Assembly: GCF_030389965.1 (NCBI RefSeq) | Contig: NZ_CP128401.1 | Span: 124,001-188,000, forward strand | Reading direction: 5' to 3' | Origin: Candidatus Chlorohelix allophototropha | Lineage (GTDB): Bacteria; Chloroflexota; Chloroflexia; Chloroheliales; Chloroheliaceae | DNA: 64,000 nucleotides | Part shown: positions 1-9,350 of the stretch, in pieces | Numbering within the stretch: the stretch's first letter is position 1 | Layout of the letters: every line of letters begins with the position of its first letter | Notes under the pieces: generated by a model | Database searches by the model: none | Told to the model about the DNA's origin: nothing | Seen by the model: the letters and a program-made list of their open reading frames with translations, nothing else | Translations under genes and position numbers: made by a program

Positions 1-987
1 CGAGAGGGTTTGAAAGGTTCGGTAATCGGTCTGTTCAAGCGAGAATATACCGAGAAGAAAGCCGCTTACGACCTTAATTTTAAAATTGAAGAAGGCGAAA
101 TTGTAGCGTTCCTCGGACCAAACGGCGCGGGCAAGACTACCACGCTAAAAATGTTGAGCGGCTTATTGCACCCCACCAGCGGCGAGGCACAGGTTTTGGG
201 TTATCGCCCATGGAAACGCGAGTATGCCTTCCTGAAACAGGTTTCGCTGGTAATGGGACAACGCAACCAGCTTTGGTGGGACTTACCGGCAATCGAAAGC
301 TTTAACCTACAACGCGATATTTACGAAGTGCCGAACGAGGCGTACCGCAAACGGCTGGATGAGTTGGTCGAATTGCTTGACCTCAGCAAAATACTAAATA
401 CCGCAGTGCGCAAGCTCAGTTTGGGCGAGAGAATGAAATGCGAAATGGTGGCGGCTTTGTTGCATCGCCCTAAAGTATTGCTGCTGGACGAGCCAACTAT
501 CGGGCTGGATGTGGTGATGCAGAAAAAGATTCGCAACTTTATCAAGGATTATAACCGTGAGCATGGCGCAACGATTTTGCTAACCAGCCACTATATGGAA
601 GATGTAGCGGCGTTGGCTAAACGTGCGTTGGTCATCAACTTCGGAAGACCCGTTTATGAAGGTAGCCTCGATGCCCTTACCGAAAAGTATGCCCCTAACA
701 AGTTGCTAGTGGTATCTTTCATGAAAGTGGTTGAATCTGCCGAACTAGCCCCAATCGGGCAGGTTATCTCAAATGAAAGTGGGGTCATTCGGATACAAGT
801 ACCTCGAAATTCAGTGGCAGAGCGTGCCAGCGCCCTATTCAACCGTTTCCCGGTAGCGGATTTATCCATAGAAGAGCCACAGCTTGACGATATTATCCAT
901 GATCTTTTCACCGATACCAGTCATAACGAAAGCGAAAAGATTATGGAAACCGCCCAACCAAGAGACCAACTGGCAGCAATAGCCTGA
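1..987 (+). CDS. ABC-2 type exporter ATP-binding protein (5' end outside window)
   Basis: This is the ATPase of an ABC export complex, acting on the cytoplasmic side with the two permeases that follow. Walker A (GPNGAGKTTT) lies near residue 36 counted from the TTG at base 10. The signature LSLGE, Walker B plus D-loop (LLLDEPTIGLD) and the H-loop histidine (LLTSH) follow in order. The frame is open to base 1 and reads R-E-G before that TTG. This family usually has about 25 more residues there (a KRE-G-L-K-G type stretch before the linker), so the true start is probably upstream of the window. A C-terminal domain of about 100 residues follows the ATPase core, as in the COG4586 subgroup. Substrate unknown. 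Confidence 0.93.
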   Translation, partial: REGLKGSVIGLFKREYTEKKAAYDLNFKIEEGEIVAFLGPNGAGKTTTLKMLSGLLHPTSGEAQVLGYRPWKREYAFLKQVSLVMGQRNQLWWDLPAIESFNLQRDIYEVPNEAYRKRLDELVELLDLSKILNTAVRKLSLGERMKCEMVAALLHRPKVLLLDEPTIGLDVVMQKKIRNFIKDYNREHGATILLTSHYMEDVAALAKRALVINFGRPVYEGSLDALTEKYAPNKLLVVSFMKVVESAELAPIGQVISNESGVIRIQVPRNSVAERASALFNRFPVADLSIEEPQLDDIIHDLFTDTSHNESEKIMETAQPRDQLAAIA

Positions 988-1000
988 AAGGAAGACAAGC

Positions 1001-1837
1001 GTGCTGGTTAATAAAAAAATAGAACCATTAACACCGGGGCGTTGGCGTTTTGTATTCCGGCGCTACTGGACTCTCTGCAAAGTGGCGTTTCAGGAACGCA
1101 TGGAATATCGCTGGAACGTCCTATTCTATTCTATGCTGGCTTTGCTTCCAGTGATGGTGGGTATCTACTTGTGGACAACGATTTTCAACAGTCGTAATGA
1201 CCCACAAGCAGTAAAGTATATCACTACCTATTATTTGGTGGCAGGCTTTCTGGGCTGGCGCATCGCGCAATATCAGTGGACTATCATGTTTGAAATCCGC
1301 GAAGGACGAATGGCTACCGGGTTGTTGCGCCCAATGTCCTACCCGGCTAAAACCTTCTGGTTCGAGGTAGGCGGACGCACATGGAGTACCATAATCACGA
1401 TTCCGGTATTTGTCCTTGCCGCTGTTTTTCTAGGCGAAAATTTCAAATTGCCTGAAAATGGTTGGACATGGGCGCTAGTGCTGCTTTCTTTTATGCTGGC
1501 ATACGTGTTGAACTTCTTCATTACCGCCTCGTTGGGATTACTGACAGTTTGGCAGAACCAACCGGAAGGCTTTTTCGCGCTATACGGCTTTGGTTCAGGG
1601 GCGTTGGGTGGCACTATGGTTCCACTCGCGCTAATGCCCGGTGGTATTGGCGATATTTTACAATGGCTACCCTTCGCCTACATCTACAGCTTGCCTGCCC
1701 GAATCTTTCTAGGCATTTCGGCGGAACAACTCGTGCAAGGGCTTGCCGTACAGGTGGTGTGGCTTGTCATAGCAGCCCTATTTTTCAAATGGATGTGGCG
1801 GAAAGCTATCCAAGGCTTTGAAGTTTACGAGGGATAA
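1001..1837 (+). CDS. ABC-2 type permease (first subunit)
   Basis: This is a 278-residue integral membrane protein with about six hydrophobic segments. It is the usual first permease (COG4587-like) of the ATPase-permease-permease export operon. The start is GTG at 1001, supported by GAAAGGAAG just upstream and only 13 bases after the ATPase stop. The second permease starts 5 bases after its stop, so the three genes are almost certainly one operon. It should form a heterodimeric channel with the next gene. Substrate cannot be told from sequence. Confidence 0.88.
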   Translation: MLVNKKIEPLTPGRWRFVFRRYWTLCKVAFQERMEYRWNVLFYSMLALLPVMVGIYLWTTIFNSRNDPQAVKYITTYYLVAGFLGWRIAQYQWTIMFEIREGRMATGLLRPMSYPAKTFWFEVGGRTWSTIITIPVFVLAAVFLGENFKLPENGWTWALVLLSFMLAYVLNFFITASLGLLTVWQNQPEGFFALYGFGSGALGGTMVPLALMPGGIGDILQWLPFAYIYSLPARIFLGISAEQLVQGLAVQVVWLVIAALFFKWMWRKAIQGFEVYEG

Positions 1838-1842
1838 AATAA

Positions 1843-2637
1843 ATGCGTGTTATTAAGCGTTATGTAAAGTTGTATAGTTCTTTTGTGCGCATTAACCTGA
1901 TGCGAGAAATGGAAGCGCGGGGCAACTTCGTGGCAAGTTGTCTCGTTATACTGTGTTTCCCCATGTTCTCGCTGATCTTCGTAGGGGCTATATTCAGCCA
2001 AACCAAAAACCTAAACGGCTGGTCGGTTAACCAATATCTGGTGTTGGTAGGCTCATATATGGTGGTATCATCGCTGGTGTTCACTCTATTCTTCAAGAAT
2101 GTGTTTGAACTACCGGAGTATATCCGCAAGGGGCAACTTGATTTTATCCTGCTGAAACCGATAAACAATCAATTTTTCGTTAGCACCCGTATGGTGTCAT
2201 TCGGTGAAATGATGCAGGGCATCCCCGGTATAGTGCTGATATTTGTGGGAATCAGCGGCGGCAATTTGAGTGTCGATTGGTGGCGCTGGCTCTTATATCC
2301 GGTTTTCGTGCTATGCGGGGTAATAATTGCCTATTCCACTTGGTTTATCATGACAATACCCTGTATTTGGTGGGTCAAGATGGATTTCGCCGAGTTCTTC
2401 TTCAACCTGTTTGACTTGGGGCGATACCATCCCGATATGTTTGGGGGCTTTGCGAAAACTATTCTCACTTTTGTAATACCCTTTGGAGTAGTAGCGGCAA
2501 CTCCGGCGGATTTGTTGCTGAACAGGCTTGGGTGGGAATCGGCGTTATGGGCGTTGGTACTGGCGGGAGGGCTACTTTTTATCTCCCACCGCTTCTGGAA
2601 ATTCGCGCAAACCCGCTATTTTGGGGCAAGCTCATAA
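1843..2637 (+). CDS. ABC-2 type permease (second subunit)
   Basis: This is a 264-residue polytopic membrane protein with about six hydrophobic stretches, matching the COG3694-like partner in such operons. It starts at ATG 1843, immediately downstream of the first permease, and is the last gene of the operon. The reading frame is intact to TAA at 2637. A decayed insertion sequence begins within ten bases of the stop, so the native terminator may have been lost. Confidence 0.87.
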   Translation: MRVIKRYVKLYSSFVRINLMREMEARGNFVASCLVILCFPMFSLIFVGAIFSQTKNLNGWSVNQYLVLVGSYMVVSSLVFTLFFKNVFELPEYIRKGQLDFILLKPINNQFFVSTRMVSFGEMMQGIPGIVLIFVGISGGNLSVDWWRWLLYPVFVLCGVIIAYSTWFIMTIPCIWWVKMDFAEFFFNLFDLGRYHPDMFGGFAKTILTFVIPFGVVAATPADLLLNRLGWESALWALVLAGGLLFISHRFWKFAQTRYFGASS

Positions 2638-2733
2638 GCGGTCAAAACTGGAGTGAACCCCGGAATACCAGACCACAAACTAAGAAGAAATGGGTAGAAT
2701 AGAAGCAGCTTAGTTTGAGAAAGGACTGGAAAA

Positions 2734-3411
2734 ATGCAGGGAAAAAGCTTTAATTCCGAGTTTAAGCTAAAAATAGTTCAGGCGGTACTGAGCGGGGAGA
2801 AAACCGTAATCCAAGTGTGTATGATTTTATAATTTCAACACCAGAGATTGTTCGGAGTAATTCGTAACTACCACTTCACAATCCTGGTATTTTCGCTTAC
2901 TCTTGTACACAATTGTTATCAACTGTTGGTTGAACACTACCACCGTGCTTATGGGGAGGAGTGTCTTAAAGTGTATCAGCCTCAGAACTTGGCGGAAGTG
3001 AACGAGGTTACCAAAGCTTTCAAAGAGCATTACAACTGGGAAAGACCGCATCAGGGATTGAGTTGTAAAAACAAGCCGCCCAGAGTAGCCTTTCCCACTC
3101 TATCGGCACTACCAACCTTGCCGCTGCTGCGCTGGCTCCTGGCGGTAGACAAACGCCGTTTTGTGCGCAAGGTGCAGAGTAACGGGGCAGTCCAGGTAGA
3201 TAAACGCAGTTACTATTTGGGGCAGGAGTGGGTAGGGAAGTATGTAAATCTGGAGGTAGCGGCTGAAGAGCGGGAGTTTGTGGTATGGCAAAAGGATAAA
3301 GTGATAAAGCGGTTAGGCATAAAGGGATTAATTGGGCAGGCACTGGGGCAGGCAGAGTATTTGCAGCTTATCAAGGAAGAAGCTCGCTCAGAAGTGCGCC
3401 AAGCTAGATAA
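2734..3411 (+). pseudogene. Integrase-core transposase remnant, internally deleted
   Basis: From ATG 2734 the frame encodes a 29-residue OrfA-type helix-turn-helix start (FKLKIVQAVLSGEKTV) and then stops at 2829-2831, just inside an unrelated AT-rich stretch. Transposase homology resumes near 2910 with the C-terminal part of a DDE integrase core (EHYHRAYGEECLKVY, then HYNWERPHQGL) and a C-terminal beta-rich domain to 3411. The DDE aspartates expected upstream are missing. It belongs to the IS bounded by the 17-bp ends at 2644 and 3469. Confidence 0.72.
2817..2866 (+). repeat. Left copy of ~48-bp inverted repeat
   Basis: This stretch, with core TATGATTTTATAATTTCAA, is repeated in reverse complement at 3531-3580 with one single-base gap and a few mismatches. 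It interrupts the transposase remnant exactly where its homology breaks. It resembles the end of a small non-autonomous element. Confidence 0.75.
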
Positions 3412-3530
3412 TTTCAAGCCTTGCTATAACTTAGCTTGACTACCTTGGGCTTGGGTACAGTCCAGTTTTAGCGTGCCCTAAAATGATGCAGGTATTTTAA
3501 GCTTGTGGCTTATTCGGGTGAACTAAACGG

Positions 3531-3580
3531 TCACGAATTACTTCGAACCCTCCCAGTGTTGAAATTATAAAATCATATAC
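3531..3580 (-). repeat. Right copy of ~48-bp inverted repeat
   Basis: This is the reverse-complement partner of 2817-2866 (core TTGAAATTATAAAATCATA). It lies about 60 bases outside the right end of the decayed IS, so the pair encloses part of that IS plus flank rather than coinciding with it. Either two solo insertions or the ends of one composite segment could explain this. Confidence 0.75.
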
Positions 3581-3655
3581 TCTATTCATTATCGCTTTTC
3601 TGACCTATCTCTAAGAACTTACTGAGTCTAAAAAGACGATTTGAATTCAAAAATG

Positions 3656-5153
3656 TTGACGTTTAGATAAACGGGGCTATAGGAAATAGAAACCCGTATC
3701 GGAACTTACAAAAGAATGACAGTTTGTAGCCAGTTACCAGCAAATTTAACAGCGAATATTCGTCAAATTAGAGGTAGAAAACCCCTTTTTGACCACCTTA
3801 TAGCGGGTAGCCGGTCTTACTTTGGTGCCAACCGCTCGACCCTTCCCATTTCCTCGCACTTTGCTGGCTTTGGCCGGACTGCCCAACTGCACAATTATTC
3901 CGGACAAGCCTCGTCGAATTTGCTGAGGGCTTGGCTGTCGTTGACTATTTTCCCAAGGTCGCAACACTTCCAAGCCCAAGCCTTGAGCGATTTGCAATTC
4001 GTCGTGTACCAAACTGACTATCGCCGTCCACAACTCAAACTGGCTCGGATAGCGCAAGCGTGGTTTTTCCCACAACAAATCTTGTTTGTCAAAACGATAG
4101 CCGTGTTCTATCGAGTAACGCCTCTTGTAATACGACCAGACTTGCGTCAGGTCAAGCTCAGTTTGACCCGACCACACATACCAACTTTCCAGAGGGTCAT
4201 GGGTTTTACCACTGGCTGCCTCACGCTGTATTCGGATTATGCTCAGTGCCAGTTCAGGTGCTTCCCTCAAATGCAGCTCAGTCCATGCGCTTACTACCAG
4301 TTTGTGTCCATTTTCGTCCGTCCCAACCCACACTCGCTGCGGCAAACCGTGCGTATTGGGATCATTACATTGGAAACGAGCACCGTGTTTAGCGGGAGCG
4401 CCGCGACCTCGTTTCTGCTCATCTCTCACCACTTTTCGATAGAATACTCGGTTAGACTTGAGCCGCAGCAGCAAGTCATAGTCCTTACTGCTATTTTGAA
4501 TAAATGCTTTGGTGGGGTAGTACCGGTCTCCCAGATTGAGCGGTCTTTCAGCAAAATATGGGCGCAATTCGCTCAGTTGCTGGCTGGCTACCTCTGCTGG
4601 TGTTTGACTGGTTTTGATCCTGCGGTTGGAGACAATGTATGTATGGCTACTGGTTTGAGCCGGCACCACCACCACGGTCGAGAATTGCCAACCCACGGTC
4701 ACGGGCTTATCACAATTGGGCAGATTGTGTTTGTAAAGCCAGCCACGATCTGCAGATGTAGTGCTAAAGGGTCGCTCGATATTGGTAGCATCCACTGCCA
4801 GTACCAATCTTTCACCATCGAAGGGATGAGGGGCGTAGCGCACCATGGTTTGCTCGAAGCGAGTTTGGTTAACTTGACCCATTTGCAAAGCCTCATACAA
4901 ACTGGGCCATTTTCGCTCAAAATTGGGCGAAAGGGTCAGTTCCAGTACCGATTGAGCCTGGCTTTCTGTCATAAGGGCATCCGCCAGATTAAACAATGCG
5001 TCACTGGCGTATTCAAAGCAGTCATAGATTTCGTGCCGAAATTCTTTAAGTGTGTTAAGGTTCATACGAGTAGTGTCCTTTCTCAATTAGAACATTACTC
5101 GTCTGGGCAAGTTGTGCCAACACTGCTTGCCCTTTGGTTTATCTAAACGTCAA
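3656..5153 (-). mobile_element. 1498-bp insertion sequence, copy 1
   Basis: The ends are a perfect 17-bp inverted repeat, TTGACGTTTAGATAAAC at 3656 and its complement ending at 5153. AAAATG flanks both sides (3650-3655 and 5154-5159), so it looks like a simple insertion with a short target duplication. It holds one transposase gene on the minus strand. A copy of the same length and with an identical protein lies at 28142-29639 in the same orientation. Confidence 0.95.
3746..5086 (-). CDS. DDE transposase (IS4/IS701-like group), copy 1
   Basis: This 446-residue transposase cuts and joins the ends of the surrounding IS. Likely catalytic acidic residues are the Asp in LVLAVDATN, the Asp in LNLGDRYYP and the Glu in YSIEHGYRF, in the usual DDE order with a beta-rich stretch between. 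The start is ATG at 5086, preceded on the minus strand by AGAAAGGAC. The frame is intact and the protein is identical to that of the 28-29.6 kb copy, which suggests recent activity. A long open frame on the opposite strand is a shadow of this gene. Confidence 0.93.
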   Translation of the reverse strand: MRKDTTRMNLNTLKEFRHEIYDCFEYASDALFNLADALMTESQAQSVLELTLSPNFERKWPSLYEALQMGQVNQTRFEQTMVRYAPHPFDGERLVLAVDATNIERPFSTTSADRGWLYKHNLPNCDKPVTVGWQFSTVVVVPAQTSSHTYIVSNRRIKTSQTPAEVASQQLSELRPYFAERPLNLGDRYYPTKAFIQNSSKDYDLLLRLKSNRVFYRKVVRDEQKRGRGAPAKHGARFQCNDPNTHGLPQRVWVGTDENGHKLVVSAWTELHLREAPELALSIIRIQREAASGKTHDPLESWYVWSGQTELDLTQVWSYYKRRYSIEHGYRFDKQDLLWEKPRLRYPSQFELWTAIVSLVHDELQIAQGLGLEVLRPWENSQRQPSPQQIRRGLSGIIVQLGSPAKASKVRGNGKGRAVGTKVRPATRYKVVKKGFSTSNLTNIRC

Positions 5154-5230
5154 AAAATGAGTTAAGGCAAGGTTTACCGACTCATTTTGTCCGACTCGTG
5201 TTCCTGCCCGCGGTTCTTATTATTGCTCAA

Positions 5231-7525
5231 TCAAACGGCTACTTTGTGCTTTTTTTCTTTGTCAGAAGCATCTTCCGGCTCGCCTTCAATGGTAACTTGT
5301 GGAATCCAATCCAAAAACTTTGGAATGTACCAATTCCACTTACCGAGAAGACGCATCGTAGCGGGCAATAGCAAACTTCTGATTAGAGTTGCATCTACAA
5401 AGACTGCAACCGCCAAACCAAGCCCAACCTGTTTGATGATTACCAATTGCAATGTTACAAACACCGCGAAAACCATCACCATTATTGCGGCAGCGCTGGT
5501 GATTACCCCACTGGTGGCGCTTATACCCTTTGCAACTGCCTCGTTTGAATTTGCCCCTTTATCCTTCGTTTCTTTTATGCGCGTAAGAATAAAGAGGTGG
5601 TAATCCATGCTCAAGCCGAACAGGATTGTGAAGATAAATACCGGAACCCAACTTTCGATTACACCGGTTGTTTTAATCCCGATTTGTTGATCAAACCAGC
5701 CCTCCTGAAATACCAATACCATCGCACCGTAAGCAGCGCTGGTAGATAGAAGGTTTAGAATAATGGCTGTGACGGGGATTACCAATGAATGGAAGGCTAT
5801 TAAGAGCAGCAGGAAGCTCAAGCCCAATACAAACGCAAAAACCAGTGGCATTGCATCGGTATAGATTTTAACTATATCCACTACCTGTGCTGTATCGCCT
5901 GAGACAAAGGCTTGTATCCCTAGATTTGAAAAATAAGCCGGGACGAGTTCTTTCCGCACTTTTTTGACCAGATCGATATTTGCCTGATCATTTTCGCCTC
6001 CACCCATAGTAAACGTGATGCGCCCGGCAGTACCGTTTTGAGAGATAGTAATAGCGGACGGTTCGCTCAACCCTGCCGTTTTCAACCCGGCTTCGCGGAA
6101 TTTATCCATAGCCACTTTAACATCTGGGTTGTTTGCCCCCGTAACTACCACATTCATTTTAAGGGTAGTCCCTTGTGGCCATTTCTGATTCATCAGGTTG
6201 ATGGTTGCAACCCCCTCAATGCTGTTTGGGAAGCTCTCCACCCCCACCAAACCCATTCGCAAGTTCAATACCGGGAAAGCAATAAACAGCAATAATAAGG
6301 TTGTGACAAAAGCAGCTATAAAAGGTCGGCGCATTACTCCGCCAACAAGCGGACTCCAGAAACCGCTGCCTTCTTCTCTTTCTCGCCCGAAATAGGGGAT
6401 GCGCCCCCAATTGATACCGTTACCCATTATCGAGAGCGTGGCAGGAAGGAAAGTGAGGCTACCGATGATAGAGAGCAATACCACTGCAATGGTTCCGGTT
6501 GCCATCGAGCGGAATAGGTCATCATCTAACAAGTATAATCCGGCAATGGAAATTGCCACCGTTATGCCGCTGAAGAAAACGGCTCGTCCGGCGGTACTAC
6601 TCGTAATCTCAATTGCAGTCATTTTGTCGCGCCCGTTGCGGCGTTCTGCTCGGAAGCGTGTAAGCATAAAGAGCGAGTAATCTACCGCTACTGCCAGCCC
6701 GATTAGCACAATTAATTGGGTGGCATATTGGCTAACCGGAGTTACAAATTGGCTGTAAAGCCCAAGAAAACCGAATGCTGCCAGCAAAGCAGTTATCGCT
6801 AGAATTAGAGGCACAAAAGCAGCCGCTAACGCCCCAAATGCAAGCAATAAAATGCCGAATGTCAACGGCATTGTGATTTTCAGCGAACCGTCCAAATCCT
6901 CGCTAACTATCCGGTTTATGTCATCATTCAGCCAATTGTAATTAAGCACGCTTATTTTGAAATCTCCGCTTTGAGCTTTCAAACTCACTAACGCACTTTT
7001 TAGCGGCTCTAATTTTATCGAGCGTTCCTTGCTGGTGCCTAGCGTTGTTGCTACAATCCGCAAGGCGCTACCATCCGGCGCAATTAATCCGGCAGTTGCT
7101 GGAACCTCGTAGGGGTTGATTACATTTGCAAAAGACGGTTTGTTTGCACCATTTTCTGAGTAAGTAATTGCCTGTAAGCCCTGAACCACTTTGCTTACCA
7201 TTTCTTTAAACTGTGGGTCAGTAGTTTTCAAGCTTGGATGGGTAATGACAATATAGGAGTCGGATGAGGGTGGGGCGTTGTTTGCAACTCCAGCATTATA
7301 AACCTGTCCTGCCTGATACGATTCGGTTTTGCTATAACTTCCGCTGGTAGGATTGCTCCCATCCGATGTTTTTGTGCCGCCACTCACAAGACTGATTATG
7401 AACAGCCCAATTGTAAATATCATCCAAAGCGTAACGGTAAGCCAGCGATGTCGCGCACTCCACATCGCAATCCTTACTGTCGCTGCTTTTTTGTATATGC
7501 GCTTTTCATTTGTATTTGAAGGCAT
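5231..7525 (-). CDS. MMPL/RND-family membrane transporter
   Basis: This is a 764-residue inner-membrane exporter of the MmpL type with two tandem halves, each a TM helix, an extracytoplasmic domain and a block of about five TM helices. The proton-relay Asp-Tyr pairs known from MmpL3 are present as VDYSLF in the first half and MDYHLF in the second. ATG 7525 is preferred over an in-frame TTG at 7555, because GGAAAG lies upstream and the conserved SARHRW start follows soon after. It is related to the MMPL gene at 41235-43499. The C-terminus is Lys-rich. Likely substrates in this family are lipids or hydrophobic compounds; none can be assigned here. Confidence 0.92.
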   Translation of the reverse strand: MPSNTNEKRIYKKAATVRIAMWSARHRWLTVTLWMIFTIGLFIISLVSGGTKTSDGSNPTSGSYSKTESYQAGQVYNAGVANNAPPSSDSYIVITHPSLKTTDPQFKEMVSKVVQGLQAITYSENGANKPSFANVINPYEVPATAGLIAPDGSALRIVATTLGTSKERSIKLEPLKSALVSLKAQSGDFKISVLNYNWLNDDINRIVSEDLDGSLKITMPLTFGILLLAFGALAAAFVPLILAITALLAAFGFLGLYSQFVTPVSQYATQLIVLIGLAVAVDYSLFMLTRFRAERRNGRDKMTAIEITSSTAGRAVFFSGITVAISIAGLYLLDDDLFRSMATGTIAVVLLSIIGSLTFLPATLSIMGNGINWGRIPYFGREREEGSGFWSPLVGGVMRRPFIAAFVTTLLLLFIAFPVLNLRMGLVGVESFPNSIEGVATINLMNQKWPQGTTLKMNVVVTGANNPDVKVAMDKFREAGLKTAGLSEPSAITISQNGTAGRITFTMGGGENDQANIDLVKKVRKELVPAYFSNLGIQAFVSGDTAQVVDIVKIYTDAMPLVFAFVLGLSFLLLLIAFHSLVIPVTAIILNLLSTSAAYGAMVLVFQEGWFDQQIGIKTTGVIESWVPVFIFTILFGLSMDYHLFILTRIKETKDKGANSNEAVAKGISATSGVITSAAAIMVMVFAVFVTLQLVIIKQVGLGLAVAVFVDATLIRSLLLPATMRLLGKWNWYIPKFLDWIPQVTIEGEPEDASDKEKKHKVAV

Positions 7526-7650
7526 TAGGTTACTCTTTCCGGGTAGAACACACAAAAGTAGCTATTTAATTAAAGACATTTCCAATAGTATTATTGTTTC
7601 ACAATATTTCGCATAGTTACTTCAGATTCCATAAACTTCTAATTCCTAGG

Positions 7651-7678
7651 AAAAAAACCGCCTGTATTACCAAGCGGT
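7651..7678 (-). terminator. Rho-independent terminator of the lipoprotein gene
   Basis: Read on the minus strand, ACCGC and GCGGT form a stem-loop directly followed by a run of seven T. It lies 54 bases beyond the stop of the lipoprotein gene. Confidence 0.8.
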
Positions 7679-7731
7679 AGTGTTTTATTGGTTATATTCA
7701 ATAAGATATTTTGCCTTATGTTGGCTGAAAA

Positions 7732-9198
7732 TTAGAAACCCAGTGTTGAAATAATTTTTGCAGCCGCATCGCCTTTTGGCATTACTAGCACCAGCACTTC
7801 AGTGCCTTTCTGAATAAGCTGAACATCTTGCTCTGCGTTTTGCCAGACCCGCTTGGTGCCGTTGCCCCCTGCCCCCTGCAAATTATAGGTGGGAGTAATA
7901 TAACGGAGCGCTGAGTCGAAAAATTGTTTGGCTTCCGCATCATTATCCCACTTACTACGCCAAACGTAACCTAGGTTACCGTCTTTTTCAAGCACCTGAT
8001 AGCGGTCTCCTGCCCACCCGCTTGCAGCTTTAGTGGCTTCGTCATTCGACACTTGCCCCTTGAGCCATACACGGGTAGTATATTCGCCCATAGTGTTCAA
8101 ATCTACTGAACGCCAACCAGCGCCGAGAACGGGAGTAAGGTCGCTCAAATCTACCTTTATCGGCTCAACTCGATTCTTATATTTATCGAAATTTAGGATT
8201 TGACTGGAAGAAACTGGCGGATACTCTGTCCATGCCTTGTTTACCGCATCCCAACCACCCTGCTTGTAGAGATTTTGTACAAAAGTCCAGCCCTCCTCAT
8301 ATGGGAAAGTTTGCGATACCAATAGTATTGGAGGCATTTGGTTCACAACTTGCGAGGCTTTATTAGCTGCATCCTGTGAATCTTTGACCAATTGCGTTAT
8401 TTCCTGCTGGCTCAGATACTTACCCAATGTCCAGAGAAATTGTGATTGAACAGCATCTCCTTCAATAAGAGATAACACGGCTAAATCCTTATCGTCACTC
8501 CAGTTTTTATCGGTGGGTATTCGTTGCGGTCGTACCTTTTCAATTCCAAAATTCTGATCTTGAAGCGCATGGGTTAACTCATGCTCTGCTATCCAACGAG
8601 TGAGCGGGCTTGCACCCTTATTGGGGTCAGCTACATTTACAAATAATTTCTTTATCTCATAGTCATAAAATCCTGCAACATTACCTTCAAGCAGCGCGGT
8701 ATAGCTTTTAACATAATCAAAACCGGGTTTGGTAAAACCAAAGACTAGCAAAGACTTTTCATAATCGCTAATTTCTTGAAGAGTTAGCTCCCGTTTTAAG
8801 GAATCTTCTGCATATTTGCCGATAGCATCCGGAGTCATGAAATTGGTGGTTATTTTGGCGGTAAAGTTCAAGCCCCGCACTTTAACGGCATCATCCGCCA
8901 CCTTTTCAAGACTTTGCCTTGCATCGTTAGAAACCGGAATAGTTATGTAAACTATGGGGGCTTTGGTGGTGGTAGGTATAATACTACCTGTGGCAGTAGT
9001 AGTATTCGTGGTAAAGGCTGTGGTTGTATTTGCTACTGATACGGGTGTAGATGTTATTCCACTGACTGTGTTTGTAGTTGAGATTTGGTCTGCGGTGGGT
9101 GAAGCACTCTCTCCACAAGCTACTAGACTGATAGATAAAATAATTAATAAAAGTAATATGCTGCTTAACCGATTAAAAGCAGCTTTAACTGTGGTCAT
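7732..9198 (-). CDS. Lipoprotein with HExxH zinc-metalloprotease-like motif
   Basis: This 488-residue exported protein starts at ATG 9198 with GAGGAAGGGG upstream. The signal peptide ends in a lipobox (SLVAC), so it is probably anchored to the outer face of the membrane. A Thr/Ser-rich linker of about 45 residues follows. The centre contains EHELTHALQDQNF, an HExxH zinc-binding motif, and about 40 residues later LIEGDA, which could supply the third ligand glutamate, as in gluzincin-like folds. No specific peptidase family was recognised. It has its own terminator and appears monocistronic. Function beyond putative metallopeptidase is unknown. Confidence 0.8.
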   Translation of the reverse strand: MTTVKAAFNRLSSILLLLIILSISLVACGESASPTADQISTTNTVSGITSTPVSVANTTTAFTTNTTTATGSIIPTTTKAPIVYITIPVSNDARQSLEKVADDAVKVRGLNFTAKITTNFMTPDAIGKYAEDSLKRELTLQEISDYEKSLLVFGFTKPGFDYVKSYTALLEGNVAGFYDYEIKKLFVNVADPNKGASPLTRWIAEHELTHALQDQNFGIEKVRPQRIPTDKNWSDDKDLAVLSLIEGDAVQSQFLWTLGKYLSQQEITQLVKDSQDAANKASQVVNQMPPILLVSQTFPYEEGWTFVQNLYKQGGWDAVNKAWTEYPPVSSSQILNFDKYKNRVEPIKVDLSDLTPVLGAGWRSVDLNTMGEYTTRVWLKGQVSNDEATKAASGWAGDRYQVLEKDGNLGYVWRSKWDNDAEAKQFFDSALRYITPTYNLQGAGGNGTKRVWQNAEQDVQLIQKGTEVLVLVMPKGDAAAKIISTLGF

Positions 9199-9310
9199 GA
9201 TTTACCCCTTCCTCATCGAGTCTGAATTACCTTGTCATTTTAGCGGACGCTATCGGTTAAGTCCAGTATTAGTCTTTGCTGGCTATTCGCAATGTATAAA
9301 ATTAAAAGAA

Positions 9311-9328
9311 GTTCGGCTAGTGCCGAAC
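9311..9328 (-). terminator. Terminator of clpC
   Basis: GTTCGGC-TAGT-GCCGAAC is a perfect 7-bp stem with a 4-base loop. On the minus strand it is followed by TTCTTTTAATTTTAT, 20-odd bases after the clpC stop. Confidence 0.75.
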
Positions 9329-9350
9329 CTCTTGATCAAATACAAAACCC

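Larger units (their letters stand above)
2642..3471 (+). mobile_element. Decayed insertion sequence with 17-bp inverted ends
   Basis: Two inverted ends match at 15 of 17 positions: AAAACTGGAGTGAACCC at 2644-2660, and the reverse complement of AAAACTGGACTGTACCC at 3453-3469. Between them are the start of an IS3-like OrfA and the end of an integrase-core transposase, with the middle missing. Outer limits are approximate and no target duplication was identified. The element is inactive. Confidence 0.7.

Noticed and set aside
3716-5146. 476-codon open frame on the plus strand across IS copy 1 (and the same at 28202-29632)
   Set aside because: It is antisense to the intact transposase, has no ribosome site and no domain; it arises from the codon bias of the real gene.
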